Positions 12,401 through 24,400 of a DNA stretch of 64,000 bases are shown in pieces; the stretch's first letter is position 1; each line of letters starts with the position of its first letter. Both the position numbers and the translations under genes were made by a program. Source of the stretch: Pyrrhosoma nymphula (lineage: Eukaryota; Arthropoda; Insecta; Odonata; Coenagrionidae). The DNA lies in contig OY754336.1 in the NCBI GenBank assembly GCA_963573305.1, positions 2,586,501-2,650,500 on the forward strand, read 5' to 3'. The notes under the pieces are model-generated. The model saw only the letters and a list, made by a program, of their open reading frames with translations. It was not told where the DNA came from and did not search any database.

Positions 12401-15400
12401 TTATTATTGCCGAATCCGATAGACATTGTAAAATAAAAAAGACCCGTAATTTTCCGTTTTTCGATCCTTCGCCTAGTTTTTGAGTCATAGGTGACGAAGA
12501 ACTGATATTCTTAACCCTTTCGCTGGAATGGGCGTGGCGAGACTTCTTACGTCATCCCTTCGTCCACAGCTCCTTTGCCCAATCAAAATCCTCCCCTCCC
12601 CAACTCCACCCCCAGTCCACTCCCCAAAACAGCCAACGAGGGGAGGTGGATGACGTAGAAGTGTCAACGCAGCTCATTCGATGGGCATCAACTCTTGCTT
12701 GTTTTAATTTTCAATTTATGAGTGAATGGCTACGGTTAGAAGATGGATTTTTTTCATTCAAGTATTCTACCAGCTGATTGGTAGGTTCTTGGACAGTCCC
12801 CATTCTGCATCCCAATTTCATAGTCATTGTCTCGCTTTCCCTCCTAAGGATATCCCGCCATTAGATCCCTCTTCAATTCCTCATATCTTCTACCTCCTCT
12901 TATTTCGTCCAGAATTCCTATCCTCTTCCTTCCTCTTCCACGCTTCCCCAGTGTTCTCCCCTCGATCACTCTCTTCAACATGCCCTCTCCTCTCAAAACC
13001 TCCTCCATCCATCTCTTCTGCCTTCTCCGAACCTCTGCCACAAGCTTCCTCTCCTCTCCGACCATATCCAATACCTCCTCGTTCGTCTTTCTCGCCATCC
13101 AGCTAACCTTCTCCATCCTTCTCCAAACCCACATATCAAACGCGTCAAGTCTACGTATACATCCTCCCTTCGCAATGACCCATATAGCGCCACGCTCCAT
13201 ATTAAGGTTTTCACCAGCCTTTTTTTTACGTCTCTTCTCAGACACCCCCTTCATCAATTCCCTTCTCTTCGAAAATGCTTCTTTTGCGAGTGTAATTCTG
13301 CATCTTATGTCCCTACCACTAAACCCATTCTCCTGCAAAATACTACCCAGATACGTAAACTGCTCGACCTGCTCTATCTTCAGCCCTCCCACCCTTATAT
13401 TCAGCCCCGCCTTCTTCTAGAAAATCTCATCACTTTCGTTTTCTTGTGGTTGATCTTCATCCCATACCTTTCGCACTGCACCTCTAACGCATTCACCATT
13501 GACTGCAACCCCTTGGCATACTGACAAACCAATGCTTGATCATCTGAAAATCTCACTGATTTTATTAGCTCCCCTCCTACTTTTATTCCTACCTCCTTCT
13601 CCCCTCATGCCTCCCTTAACCATTTCTTCTGAATACACGTTAAAAATCAACGGCGACAGTGGGAACCCCTGCCGCACTCCCCGTCCTATCGTGGCTCATC
13701 CCGATACTCCATCAGCTACCCTAACCTGCGTCGTTTGGTTCATATACAGATTCCGAATGAGATGCCTGTCCCTCCAATCGACACCTAATTTCTTCACCCA
13801 TCCCATTAATTTCGTCCATTCCACCCGATCAAACGCCTTCTCGAAATCTACGAAGCATGCAAAATCATCCTGCCCATACTCTAGGTTTCTTTCTACTAGC
13901 GTCCTCATCACCGCTATAGCGTCTCGCGTTCCCGTCCCTCTCCTTAACCCGAACTGTTTGTCATCCAGGTATTAATTTGACTTCTTCTCGAGCCTTCTAT
14001 TTATAATTCTCAGAACTATTTTGGCCGCTTGGGATATTAAGCTTATTGTCCTGTAATCTTCGCACGCCTTTGCCTTGCTCTTCTTTGGTATAGGAATTAG
14101 TACAGTCTTCGCGAAGTCTTCCGGCCGCACTCCATCCTTATAAATCCTACGAATAAGGGCAAAAAGTTTTCCTCTTCCATTCTTCCCCAAGCTCTTTAAA
14201 GAGCTCTTTCGATTTCAATATCTAGGATACCTGGTCTGATGCCATCTCTGTCGATGTCGTCTTCCCTTTCTACATCTAACGTATTGGGCCTTATTTCTTT
14301 ACCATACAGCTCTTCAACATACACCTTCCACCTCTTCTGGATCTCTTTCGGTTCTACAATCACCTTTCCTGTGTAGTCTGTTATCGTTGTAATTCCCCTT
14401 CTCTTATTATCACCCGTCAGTTCCTTCACTTTCCTATATAATGCATCTGCTCTTCCCTCTTTTTGGAATTTCTCTAACGAGTCGATCTGTTCTCTCCACC
14501 ACGCCTTTCTTGCTTTCTTAGTTTCTCTTCTAAGCCAGTTATTTAATTCTCGGTGTTTTCTCTTACCTAGCTCTGAGTTTACGCTCTTCCATTTCCTTCT
14601 CTCCTCCATCTCCCTGATCATCTCCTTCGTGATCCACGGTTTTCTAATTTTAGTTGCACTCACTACACCTACCGTTGCTTTCGCCGCTTCTACAATTCCA
14701 TTTTTCAAACTTTCCCGTTCATCTTCCACTTATCTAACTCCATGTTACTCACCCATTATATCATCCACCTTCTCTCGATACTTCTTCTTCATTTCCTCAG
14801 TTAATGCCTCCGTATTCCACTTTCGTACCCTCCTTCCCATTCTTATCTTTTTCAGTTTTACCCGACATTTCATGGCTAATAGGCTGTGATCTGTGTCTGC
14901 ATCAGCTCCTGGATAAGTATGCGAGTTTTTAACACTGTTCCTGTATCTGTGACGAACCATTATATAATCTATCTGTAACCTATCTGTGTCTCCCAGCTTC
15001 TTCCTAGTGTACCTATGCCGAGGATGATGCCTGAACCATGTATTTGTAATCACTAGGTTATTTCTACGGCAAAACTCCACAGCTTTCTCACCCCGGTCGT
15101 TTCTCCTTCCTAGCCCGTAATCGCCCACCTCCCGCCCATCTCTTCCTTCGCCCACCACCGCGTTCCAATCCCCCATTACTACTAAGTGCTTACTCCCAGG
15201 TATTCTACCAATTATTTCCTCTAGCTGATCGTATACACTATCTACCGCCTCCTCTTTATGATTAGAGGTAGGAATATAAACCTGGACTATAACTAAATTC
15301 GTTGGATCTGCCTTTATTTCCACGGCTATTATCCTATCACTCACCTGTTCTGCATACACTACTTTTCTACCTAGTGTCCTTAGTTTCCTATTCATTACGA

Positions 15401-18400
15401 ATGCAACCCCGCGCTGACTTTCATTCCCTCCACTATAAATTACTCTATAGTCGCCGCTCCAGTAATCCCCGTCATCCTTCCATCTTACTTCACCCAGACC
15501 CATGATGTCTACACCCACCCTCTCCATTTCTTGCTTTATATTCTCTAGCTTCCCCACCCTCAGCATAGTCCTAACATTCCACGTGCCTATTCTGATAGTT
15601 TCGTTCCTCTTCTTTATCTTCTTTTCCTCTGCTGCTGCTACGTCTGAGCAAGGATTTCGTGTGATGACGACCGCAGGGGCCTTGCTCCCACCGCTGCCGG
15701 GCACGACACCCGTCCCACTGGGCCGAGTCCCGTAGTTGCAAGGATTCATTATCGTTTGAGAACTGTCCATAATTTCAAGGTTTTTGTTTTAATTGAGATA
15801 GTATTCCGTGGCCTTACTCAATAGTGTTTTTTACGTGACACCATCACTTCAGAGGCCGCCCCACTGGGGTCAGACGCCTTTTGCAGCCGCCTCACTGAGG
15901 TACAGGCGCTGCGCGGACTACCATTCGTCTGTCTCCTAACCTTCGACCAATCTGGCATGAGTGACCCTACCAGGAGCATTGCTCCCGCCAGTGTAGCTCT
16001 AGGGGTCATCGGAGCACGCAAGCCCTTCCACCACGATAAGGTTGTAGTCCAAAGGAAAGGGATTTTTTCACCAAAATTAAATTTTTGTTTCCATCTAACG
16101 ATTTCGTAAATAAAATAGCAATTTCGGTTCTAAGTAAACGCCCCCATTACTCTATCCGTCTCAATTTTGGTGATTATTATATCGATGAGCATAACTACGG
16201 CTTTCCAACTGATTCTGAGTCAATGTTAGCCCAGTACCCTTCCAAAACACGTGCATCCGCTACATAACTTTCAGGTTCCCCTTAGCTTCACATTAGGTGT
16301 ACGCCTAAGACGTAACAACCAATGAGAACTGCGACACACAATGCTTAATGCATGAAAATTATCCTCAGGTTGACCACAAGGTTTTGACGCGGTACATTAA
16401 TAATTATCACTTAGTGTTCGATCCTATTTTTTACTGCACCAGAACCAACATTTTGCGATATATATGTCGTTGGAAAACACCTTCTTTGATCTAAAATAAA
16501 TGACCATGAAAACCTTACAAAACATTTCAATAAAATGATCATAAAAAATCACCATAGAATAAAAAAATCCAATTATGCATGCCTTTAATATACTCGAAGG
16601 TATTCGTAAAAAAACATATGAATTGTTTGATTTTCAGTGAAATGACGAGAGATAAAAAACAACAGAGCATCTACATCATCATGCAATCTCCTCTCGATTT
16701 TACATATTATGAAATTGTTGGTCTTTCATCTACGCAAAATATTTACGTATTACTGTTTTAACGTTTGACTGTAGGTTAATATAGGATTCTGCTGATAATT
16801 ATTGGTATTGCCATACCAAAATGGTAATGCATGTCAAATGTTCAGATACTAAGTAATCACTCTGCAGTGCCTTTGGTGTCAGAGAAACTAAATAAGTTAG
16901 AGAGGGTGAATTTTTATCTCTTAATTTTAATATTTTGCCTTGAACAGATCAATCCAACTCTTCGGTGGAAAAGGCAGGAATTTTAGGATCAATGACGATG
17001 AGACTTTTACCCACCGATGAAAAGGGCTCACTTCGTGGCTCAACTCTAAAGGAAGCTGTGGAGAAGGACAAGGCGGAAGGGCTCATTCCTTGCTTTGTGA
17101 GTAATTCTATCCTTTTGTTACATCATTCAAAATTTCCTTGATTTCTGAATGTTGATATAAATACATGACCGGAATTTATGTTCCACTTCTAGTCTTTTTT
17201 TCCGGTGTTGCAGGTCAACTCTTTTTAACAGCATTTGAAATGGTACGCTAAATCACGGCAATTTATGTGTAAAATGTATCCATCCCTTATTTTGCAACGT
17301 TATTTTCCTGATTTCGCGCATCCCACTGATAATTTAATGAGACCATGGAAATGCATTTGGGATAACAGAATCAGGGAAATTAACAGTGGAGAAATTACAC
17401 TCTCACAATCAGGTTTCCCTTTATTTATTTTATTATCACCGAAAACAGCACATATTGGCCTTTACATCGGGGTATTTTAACAATCTACAACGGGCAAGCA
17501 CAAACAACCATGTCCTCGGAAGTGAAAAATTCTCCCCAGGCGGGATTCGAACCCGCGTCTTTTGGGTTAGCAGCCGAGGACGCTACCCCGCCGCCTCCAA
17601 GGCCGACAAGGCTTAATAGGTTATTCCTTTCAGATGACTGTCTCAGCTAGTTGGAATGAAGTCATTTAAATCAGTAATTATTGATTCAGCTATGTAGCAA
17701 TAATACCAGTATTTTTAAATGGAGGTGACCAGTGTACTGCACAGATGAGACTACATACTTTACTCCAGTAGTGTGGGAGATAGTACTTATTCTAAAGGTG
17801 TAAATGCAAAACATTGAAACTGATCGTGAGTCTGCTGGGTGAATAACCTTTCTGCACACTTTTTCTCACTTCCATATTTGAAGGCTTTCGGCTGATTTTA
17901 CGCAAAACGGAACAAGCTGGCCCAACCTTAAAAGGATTTTGAAACCCTAGAAATTTAAACAGTTTTTCTTGATTATTACAAAATGAGATTGCTTTTAAGA
18001 AACCATTAGATCCTTGGCATAGAGTTTCATATCCTTGACAGGTTTTTTTTTGTTATATTGTCATAGCATACTGGAAGTAGCGGTTAGGTAACTGTCCTTA
18101 GATAACTAGGTCATTGACCAAAAACAAGTTCTCTAACAGGATACTACTGTGGACGAATACTTTTACTTATTGTAAAAACTGATTTGTTCCAGGTGATTGC
18201 CACCCTAGGCACCACAGTATCTTGTGCTTTTGACCACCTCCCTGAGCTTGGCCCTGTTTGCAATCAGAACAATATGTGGTTGCATGTTGATGCTGCGTAT
18301 GCTGGTAAGAATAAAATCATGAAGTACTGTGCAATTAAAAGTTGTTGATGTCATCATCTTTCGTCTGGCTGGTCCAGTCACAGGAGTTTCTTCCAGTCCT

Positions 18401-21400
18401 ATCTATACTTTCAGCCAATTATTTATAGTAGTTATTATTATTTTTAAAGTCATAAATTTAAAAATAATGATAAATCCAATATCATTGTTAAATAACGAAG
18501 TGATAACTAAATTATCAATTACCCAGTTAACAAATTGTTAATTATCATGTACCACTTTGATCAGGATGGTGTGGTGCATAGATAAAGTAAAAAAAACTCT
18601 TGACCACTGGTATTTCAAAATATACCAACTTATTAATATTTTGAGAATCAGCTGAGTACATAAGACGAGAGTTGGCACAAGCATACAGTGCATGTAGTTA
18701 CTTACCGTATCTTTCTTGAGTATAAGTCAAGAAATTGCTACCTTATACGGCCAATGCCCTGCCTTCGACTAATAGTCGAGTCACTAAATAAGGTGACTTA
18801 TCCGGGGTCTATGTTTTCACGTATCGGCTGCATGAAATTATACGCATCTGTTTTACGCAGAATCCATGAAGAATATCCGCTGAAAAATGCGTTAAGTTAT
18901 GTTCTGTTTTATTTCAGTTTTGCAGTAGGCCAATTCCAAATAAGAGCTTACACTTGGTTCTTCCGCTGTGCGATATTAATCTATTCCAAAAGGCCGTTGG
19001 TATTGCGCAAATATTGCATTCATTTGAATGCTCTGCCAGCTGATTGTTCGGTTCTTGGACAGTCCCCATCCTGCATCCCAATTTTTGAAACATTTTCTCG
19101 TTTTCTCTCCCAAGGATGTCCCGCCATTAGATCCCTCTTAAATTCCTCATATCTTCTACCTCCTCTCATTTCGTCCAGAATTCCTATCCTCTTCCTTCCT
19201 CTTCCACGCTTCCCCAGTGTTCTCCCCTCTATCACTCTCTTCAACATGCCCTCTCCTCTCAATAACTCCTCCATCATCCATCTCTTCTGCAGTCTCCGAA
19301 CCTCCGCCACCAGCGTCCTCTCCTCTCCAACTATCTCCAACACCTCCTCGTTCGTTTTCCTCGCCACTCAGCTCACCCTCTCCATCCTTCTCCAAACCCG
19401 CGTCTCGAACGCCTCAAGTCTACGCACATACTCCATACGCACATAAATCGCTAATGCTTGCCACGAGGCGAAGCCTCACAAGCATGCACTCCACTACAGA
19501 TATTATCACAATGGAGAGGGACCGTTAATATATATGTATTTTGCAACTACACGAATGGACAGAGACTCAAGACTTATGTAGAAAACATGCACGGTGTGCA
19601 CCCATACAGGGGCACGCTCAATATTATAGTTGTCTCCAACCTTTTATTTACGTCTATTCTCAGATTCCCCCTCATCAATTCCATTTTCTTTTAAAATAAT
19701 TCTTTAGCGAGGGCAAATATGCATCTGATTTCCCTGCAACTTAACCCATTCTCCTCTAAAATACTACCCAGATACGTAAACTGCTCAACTTGATCAATCT
19801 TCTGCCCTCCCACCCTTATATTCAGCCCCGCCTTCTTCTAGAAAATCTCATCACTTTCGTTTTCTTGTGGTTGATCTTCATCCCATACCTTTCGCACTGC
19901 ACCTCTAACGCATTCCCCATTGATTGTAATCCCTTGGCATACTGACAAACCAATGCTTGATCATCTGAAAATCTCACTGATGATTTTATCAGCTCACCTC
20001 CTACCTTTATTCCTACCTCCTCCTCCCCCCATGCCTCCCTTACCATTTCTTCTGAATACACGTTAAAAAGCAACGGCGACAGTGGGCACCCCTGCCGCAC
20101 TCCCCATCCTATCGTGGCCCATTCCGATTCTGCATCGGCTACCTTAACCTGCGCAGTTTGGTTCATATACAGATTCCGAATGAGATGCCTGTCCCTCCAA
20201 TCGACCTCTAATTTCTGTTAAAATATGTTTGGTTTATGTTGGTCACAAATAGCAGTTGTGATGCATATTTTGTTTTTATTTTGTTTTGGTTACGGTATTT
20301 TTAATTGTTGTCTTGAGTCTATAATAAACTGCCATTAGAAAGTATGCCTGTGTTTATCTTTATTATATAAAGATAGAAAGTTATATAGTCACTGGCCAGT
20401 CTTAAGAATAAGTTTTCTAACAATTTCTTCACCCATCCCATTAATTTCGTCCATTCCACCCGATCAAACGCTTTCTCGAAATCTACGAAGCATGCAAAAA
20501 CATCCTGCCCATACTCTAGGTTTCTTTCTACTAGCGTCCTCATCACCGCTCGCGTTCCCCTCCCTCTCCTAAACCCAAGCTGGTCGTCACCCAGTTATTC
20601 TTATGCCTTTTTCTCTAGCCTTCTATGTATATTAATTTTGTAGCGTGTCAGTCAGTCATTCTGTATCCATTTTGTTTATTTTTCTCTCAATTCTTGAGCT
20701 AGAGAGATGTGGTTTGGAGCATTAAATGTGGATTCTCTGTCTGTATGATTTGGTAGTAGTTTTGGATATTTATCAGTTGGTGGTGCAAAGAAAAATGCAA
20801 AAAACCGTGGCTATTAAGCTAATAATCCGTAAAAACTGCTTAACAACGATGAATTTATTTAGGTCAGCAACGGTGAAGTATACAAACGGCACTCATTAAA
20901 TTGCAATCAGTTACAAACCGTGTGGGCATATAAGCGTTGTTAATTTATGTTTTTCAGGTAAATGTTGATTGCACTACGATATCTGTATAACTTTATTTTC
21001 ATTTCTGTCAAATGAAAGTGGGTTATTTTTTAAATTTTGGTGAAGGATCTTAGCCACATGTTTAAGAAGATTTGGAACCTTTTTTCACAAAACTGAAGCA
21101 TATGTAGTTTAGTGGAATTTTTTCACTGAATTCCTGAAGTGTATAGTTCGTATGTAAACCACCAACCTTTTTACACTTAAGCAGAAGCAGCGGTAAAGTA
21201 TGTTCGTAGTATTTTCTTTCAATTAAGAAATAAGTAGACAAGAGTCATATGTGTTAGCGAAAAACCTTCTATGAAATTCTTTCTCTCTGGTTGCCTTTAT
21301 TTCCCTTGATATAGGTATAGCTACTTTTACGCGAATAAAGGCGAAATTCGGCAATTGGTGAAGATATTTAGAAATTATCCCGTTGAATGTTTAAATGTAT

Positions 21401-24400
21401 GCCACTCCAAAACAATAAGGTTCGTGTCAAATTTCCGTAAACTCAACAGAAAAGCATTGAATTCGGTGTATGTTTTTCTTCATTTGCTCTCTTAAATTAC
21501 TTGCACTCTCAAGATATTGGATGGAGATTTGCATCACAGAACGCATAAAAGAATGTAGTATTTAATTCTTTCATTCAATTTTCTTATACGCTTCGTTTTT
21601 GTCCAGGTACTGCGTTTTTATCTCGAAATTCATCAATTTTTCTTCCCTTTCAACAATAGATATTTCCTTGGCAACCGGGCTTGAATACCCATTTAATAGC
21701 GATTTTGTAAATGGCTATTCACTCCTGCAGCCTTTAAAGGCCAGGTTCAGAGACTAATTTAATAGTTGTAGTCAAACGACTACAGTTCCCCGTTCACCTT
21801 GCCTTCTCAATGACATCAACAAGGGTCGATCGCTTCAAGTGCGTGGATTAAATCTGAAAAATCCATGCTTTTCGCGTGGTCAATTATATGTTGCGTGCTC
21901 ACGAGTGGGACAGATCAGTAATTAGCCAAATTCAACACCAGCTGATGAACACAACGCTTGCCTCAAAGCGTCGCATCTTTGGAGACTTGTACAGAAAATC
22001 CCGTTAACGCGTAATATCCGCGTAAATCAGCGCAATGTGTTAAACATATTTTCAAAACGGCTGTTGGACATCGGTAATGGAAAAGTACCAGTTGATGCCG
22101 ACACGAAAAATATTTCAATTCCATTGAACTTTTATATCATTGTTCCATCGATCCAACAATCATTTCAGAAAGTTTTTCCACAAGTTGTCACCAATTACAA
22201 AGATCACCGATGACTTTGCGAACGCGCTATTTTGGTAGCAAAAAACACCGACGTCAATGCAATCAACTACGCCATCCACGAACGAATTTCGGGCGAGTCT
22301 GTCACCTACAAATCGATTGATAGCGTAATGAATGCTGACGAGATTTTTAATTATCCAATTGAGTTTTTAAATTCGTTGGATCTTTCTGGTGTACCACCGC
22401 ACAAACTGTCACTCAAACTCGGCGCACCAATAATTCTTTTGAGCATCATTAATGCACCACGAATGGAACCAGGCTCGCTGACAAACAACTGATGCCAATC
22501 GTCATGGAAGCGACAATTCTGAATGGCAATTCAAAAGGAGAAGATGTGCTTATTCCACGTATTCCCATCATTCCCACCGACATGCCATTTGATTTGAAAC
22601 GACTACAGTTCCCCGTTCGCTTTGCATTCTCAATGACCATCAACTATGCACAAGGTCAATCGCTTCAAATATGTGGATTAAATCTGAAAAATCCATGATT
22701 TTCACGCGGTCAATTATATGTAGCATGCTCATGAGTGGGACAGCCGAAAAAGTAATTTGTTTTTGCGGAGGGCGGTAGGAACAAACATATTGTGTATCGG
22801 AATGCACTCGAATAATATTGTCAGCTCTATTTTATTGCACAAAAAATAATTTAATTCACTAACGTTGAACATGTAAATGTGTCTGCATTGTATGTGTTTG
22901 CCAACATAAAAAGAAAAAGAGGCATTGCAAGACGCATGCCGGGCCCCAAATCGCGATCGCGCCTCAAATTCGCCCAACCTTATTTCTCTCTCAAGTTTGC
23001 ATATGGGATGAGAAGGGATAAAAACAATGCAATTGCTGTTTTGGGGAAGAAAAATTATTCTGAAAGTTTTCTCATTTTTGGTAAACATACACATACTCAT
23101 TTTGCCACATTTCCCACTGCTTCCACTTGAGTAGTGCAGAAAAAAAGAAAAAACACCAAGTTCACTTCAAGAGCACACCAGACAGAGACTGCCTGCAAAG
23201 CAGGCAGCAGGTCTCCCAGTCCATTTATAATTCTCAGAAATACTTTGGCCGTATGGGATATTAAACTTATTGTTCTATAGTCTTCACACTTAAATATCGC
23301 ATAGTGAACCCAAAAATAATATAATTTGCGGATTTACTACGGGTTTCTCTTGGGCCCTCAATCTCCGTAAATATACTGATTGATATGTTGCGTATTTTTA
23401 TATGCCGTCGGTGAAAATACGTAAAATGAAATATTCTTAATATATCTTAATCATGAGATGACCTGAAAAACGTCTTCTTTCGAAACTTGGAATCACCCAG
23501 CTTATATGCCAGTTGGGGCTCGCTTTTAGCTTCCTGAATCCCGTTTTATGTATTTATTTCTGTCCCAAATATTTGGTTGATCGAAAAATAACACCACTTC
23601 TCATAAAAAAAATAACCAAATAAAATGTAAAAGATTAATTTGGATTGTTTCTTTTAAAGGAAAGAATAAATACCTGAATCCCCTCGCGTCGCGGTACGCG
23701 TGAATGAATGCTAAACTATAGAAAAACTAATGATCAATTCTTTGCGTTCTAACATAGTTTGGAGGCATCGAATATTTAAAGGTGAATTTTTTGTGAGTCG
23801 CGCCTACTATGAATCACGATATCTCGAAAATCGTTATCAATAATCGGATAAACGTTTACATTTCCATGTTTCTCTTTAGGGCCCATGGTTACGTAAAAAC
23901 AACCAGGGAGTTGGGTTAATTTTGGTACACATGGCCATGGGATCTCCAATATCTCCAGTATAGGTACGATGCTTTGAAAAATAAACTAACCATCAGATAT
24001 AAAAGGAAAGTCGGTCAGCTCGTCTCTAATTGCAACTTACTTGTTGAGTTCTTTAATGTTCTCATCAATATGGTTTTGAAATTCCTTTTTATTTATTTTA
24101 ATTTTAATTTCGCAAGACTTCCGAATTATATTGTATTGGACTATTTGAGGCCGCTTTAGGGAAAAGAATCGAGAAGACTCTGAAAGTCGTCATTCGCATA
24201 AAGTAAGTGGACCGCTAATGACTAATCTAGAAACGGGGATCACTACAGACGAGCGAGCAGGCAAATACGAACGTGTCACGCCACAAAGTTGCATTGCCTC
24301 TCATGAGGAGAAACATCGTGAGGTACCCGAGTGTAAAAGGCATCAGGGTAGTGGTGCGTCGAAGGAGGGAAATGGTGCGCTGTTTGCAGTGCTACAAAGC

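Larger units (their letters stand above)
12768..16060 (-). mobile_element. Non-LTR retrotransposon, APE endonuclease plus RT (RTE/CFDP2-like), copy 1
   Basis: Near-complete but frameshifted element of about 3.3 kb, antisense in DHPAAS intron 3. The 5' region (16060-15771) carries ttatcgtggtggaagggc (about 16025-16045), an opening phrase I associate with such elements. Then follow endonuclease (15770-14745), linker/RT (14729-13500) and a long C-terminal domain (13392-12844). The 3' boundary is set by comparison with copy 2: both share gctgattg...gttcttggacagtcc and differ outside ccagctgattg. No poly-A tail or target duplication was recognised. Confidence 0.88.
20627..23222. mobile_element. 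2.6-kb insertion carrying Helitron helicase remnants
   Basis: The non-LTR copy reads ...agccttctat up to 20626 and resumes atttataattctcag at 23223; copy 1 has these joined. Between lie Rep/Helicase-type coding remnants and, 15 bases before the right edge, a perfect 8-bp hairpin (23189-23207). Helitrons insert without target duplication, usually between A and T, which fits within the shared AT. The canonical CTRR end was not seen. Confidence 0.6.

Noticed and set aside
12980..13420. Forward-strand open frames rich in Ser/Pro/Leu
   Set aside because: They are antisense shadows of the Arg/Glu/Gly-rich C-terminal domain of the non-LTR element on the reverse strand.
17526..17600. Functional tRNA gene
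   Set aside because: T-arm and B box are good, but the acceptor stem does not pair and the anticodon stem is imperfect.
18704..18812. pogo-type terminus (ttaccgtatctttcttgag, then ataagt)
   Set aside because: Only one short end-like phrase is visible with no matching partner; not enough to call an element.
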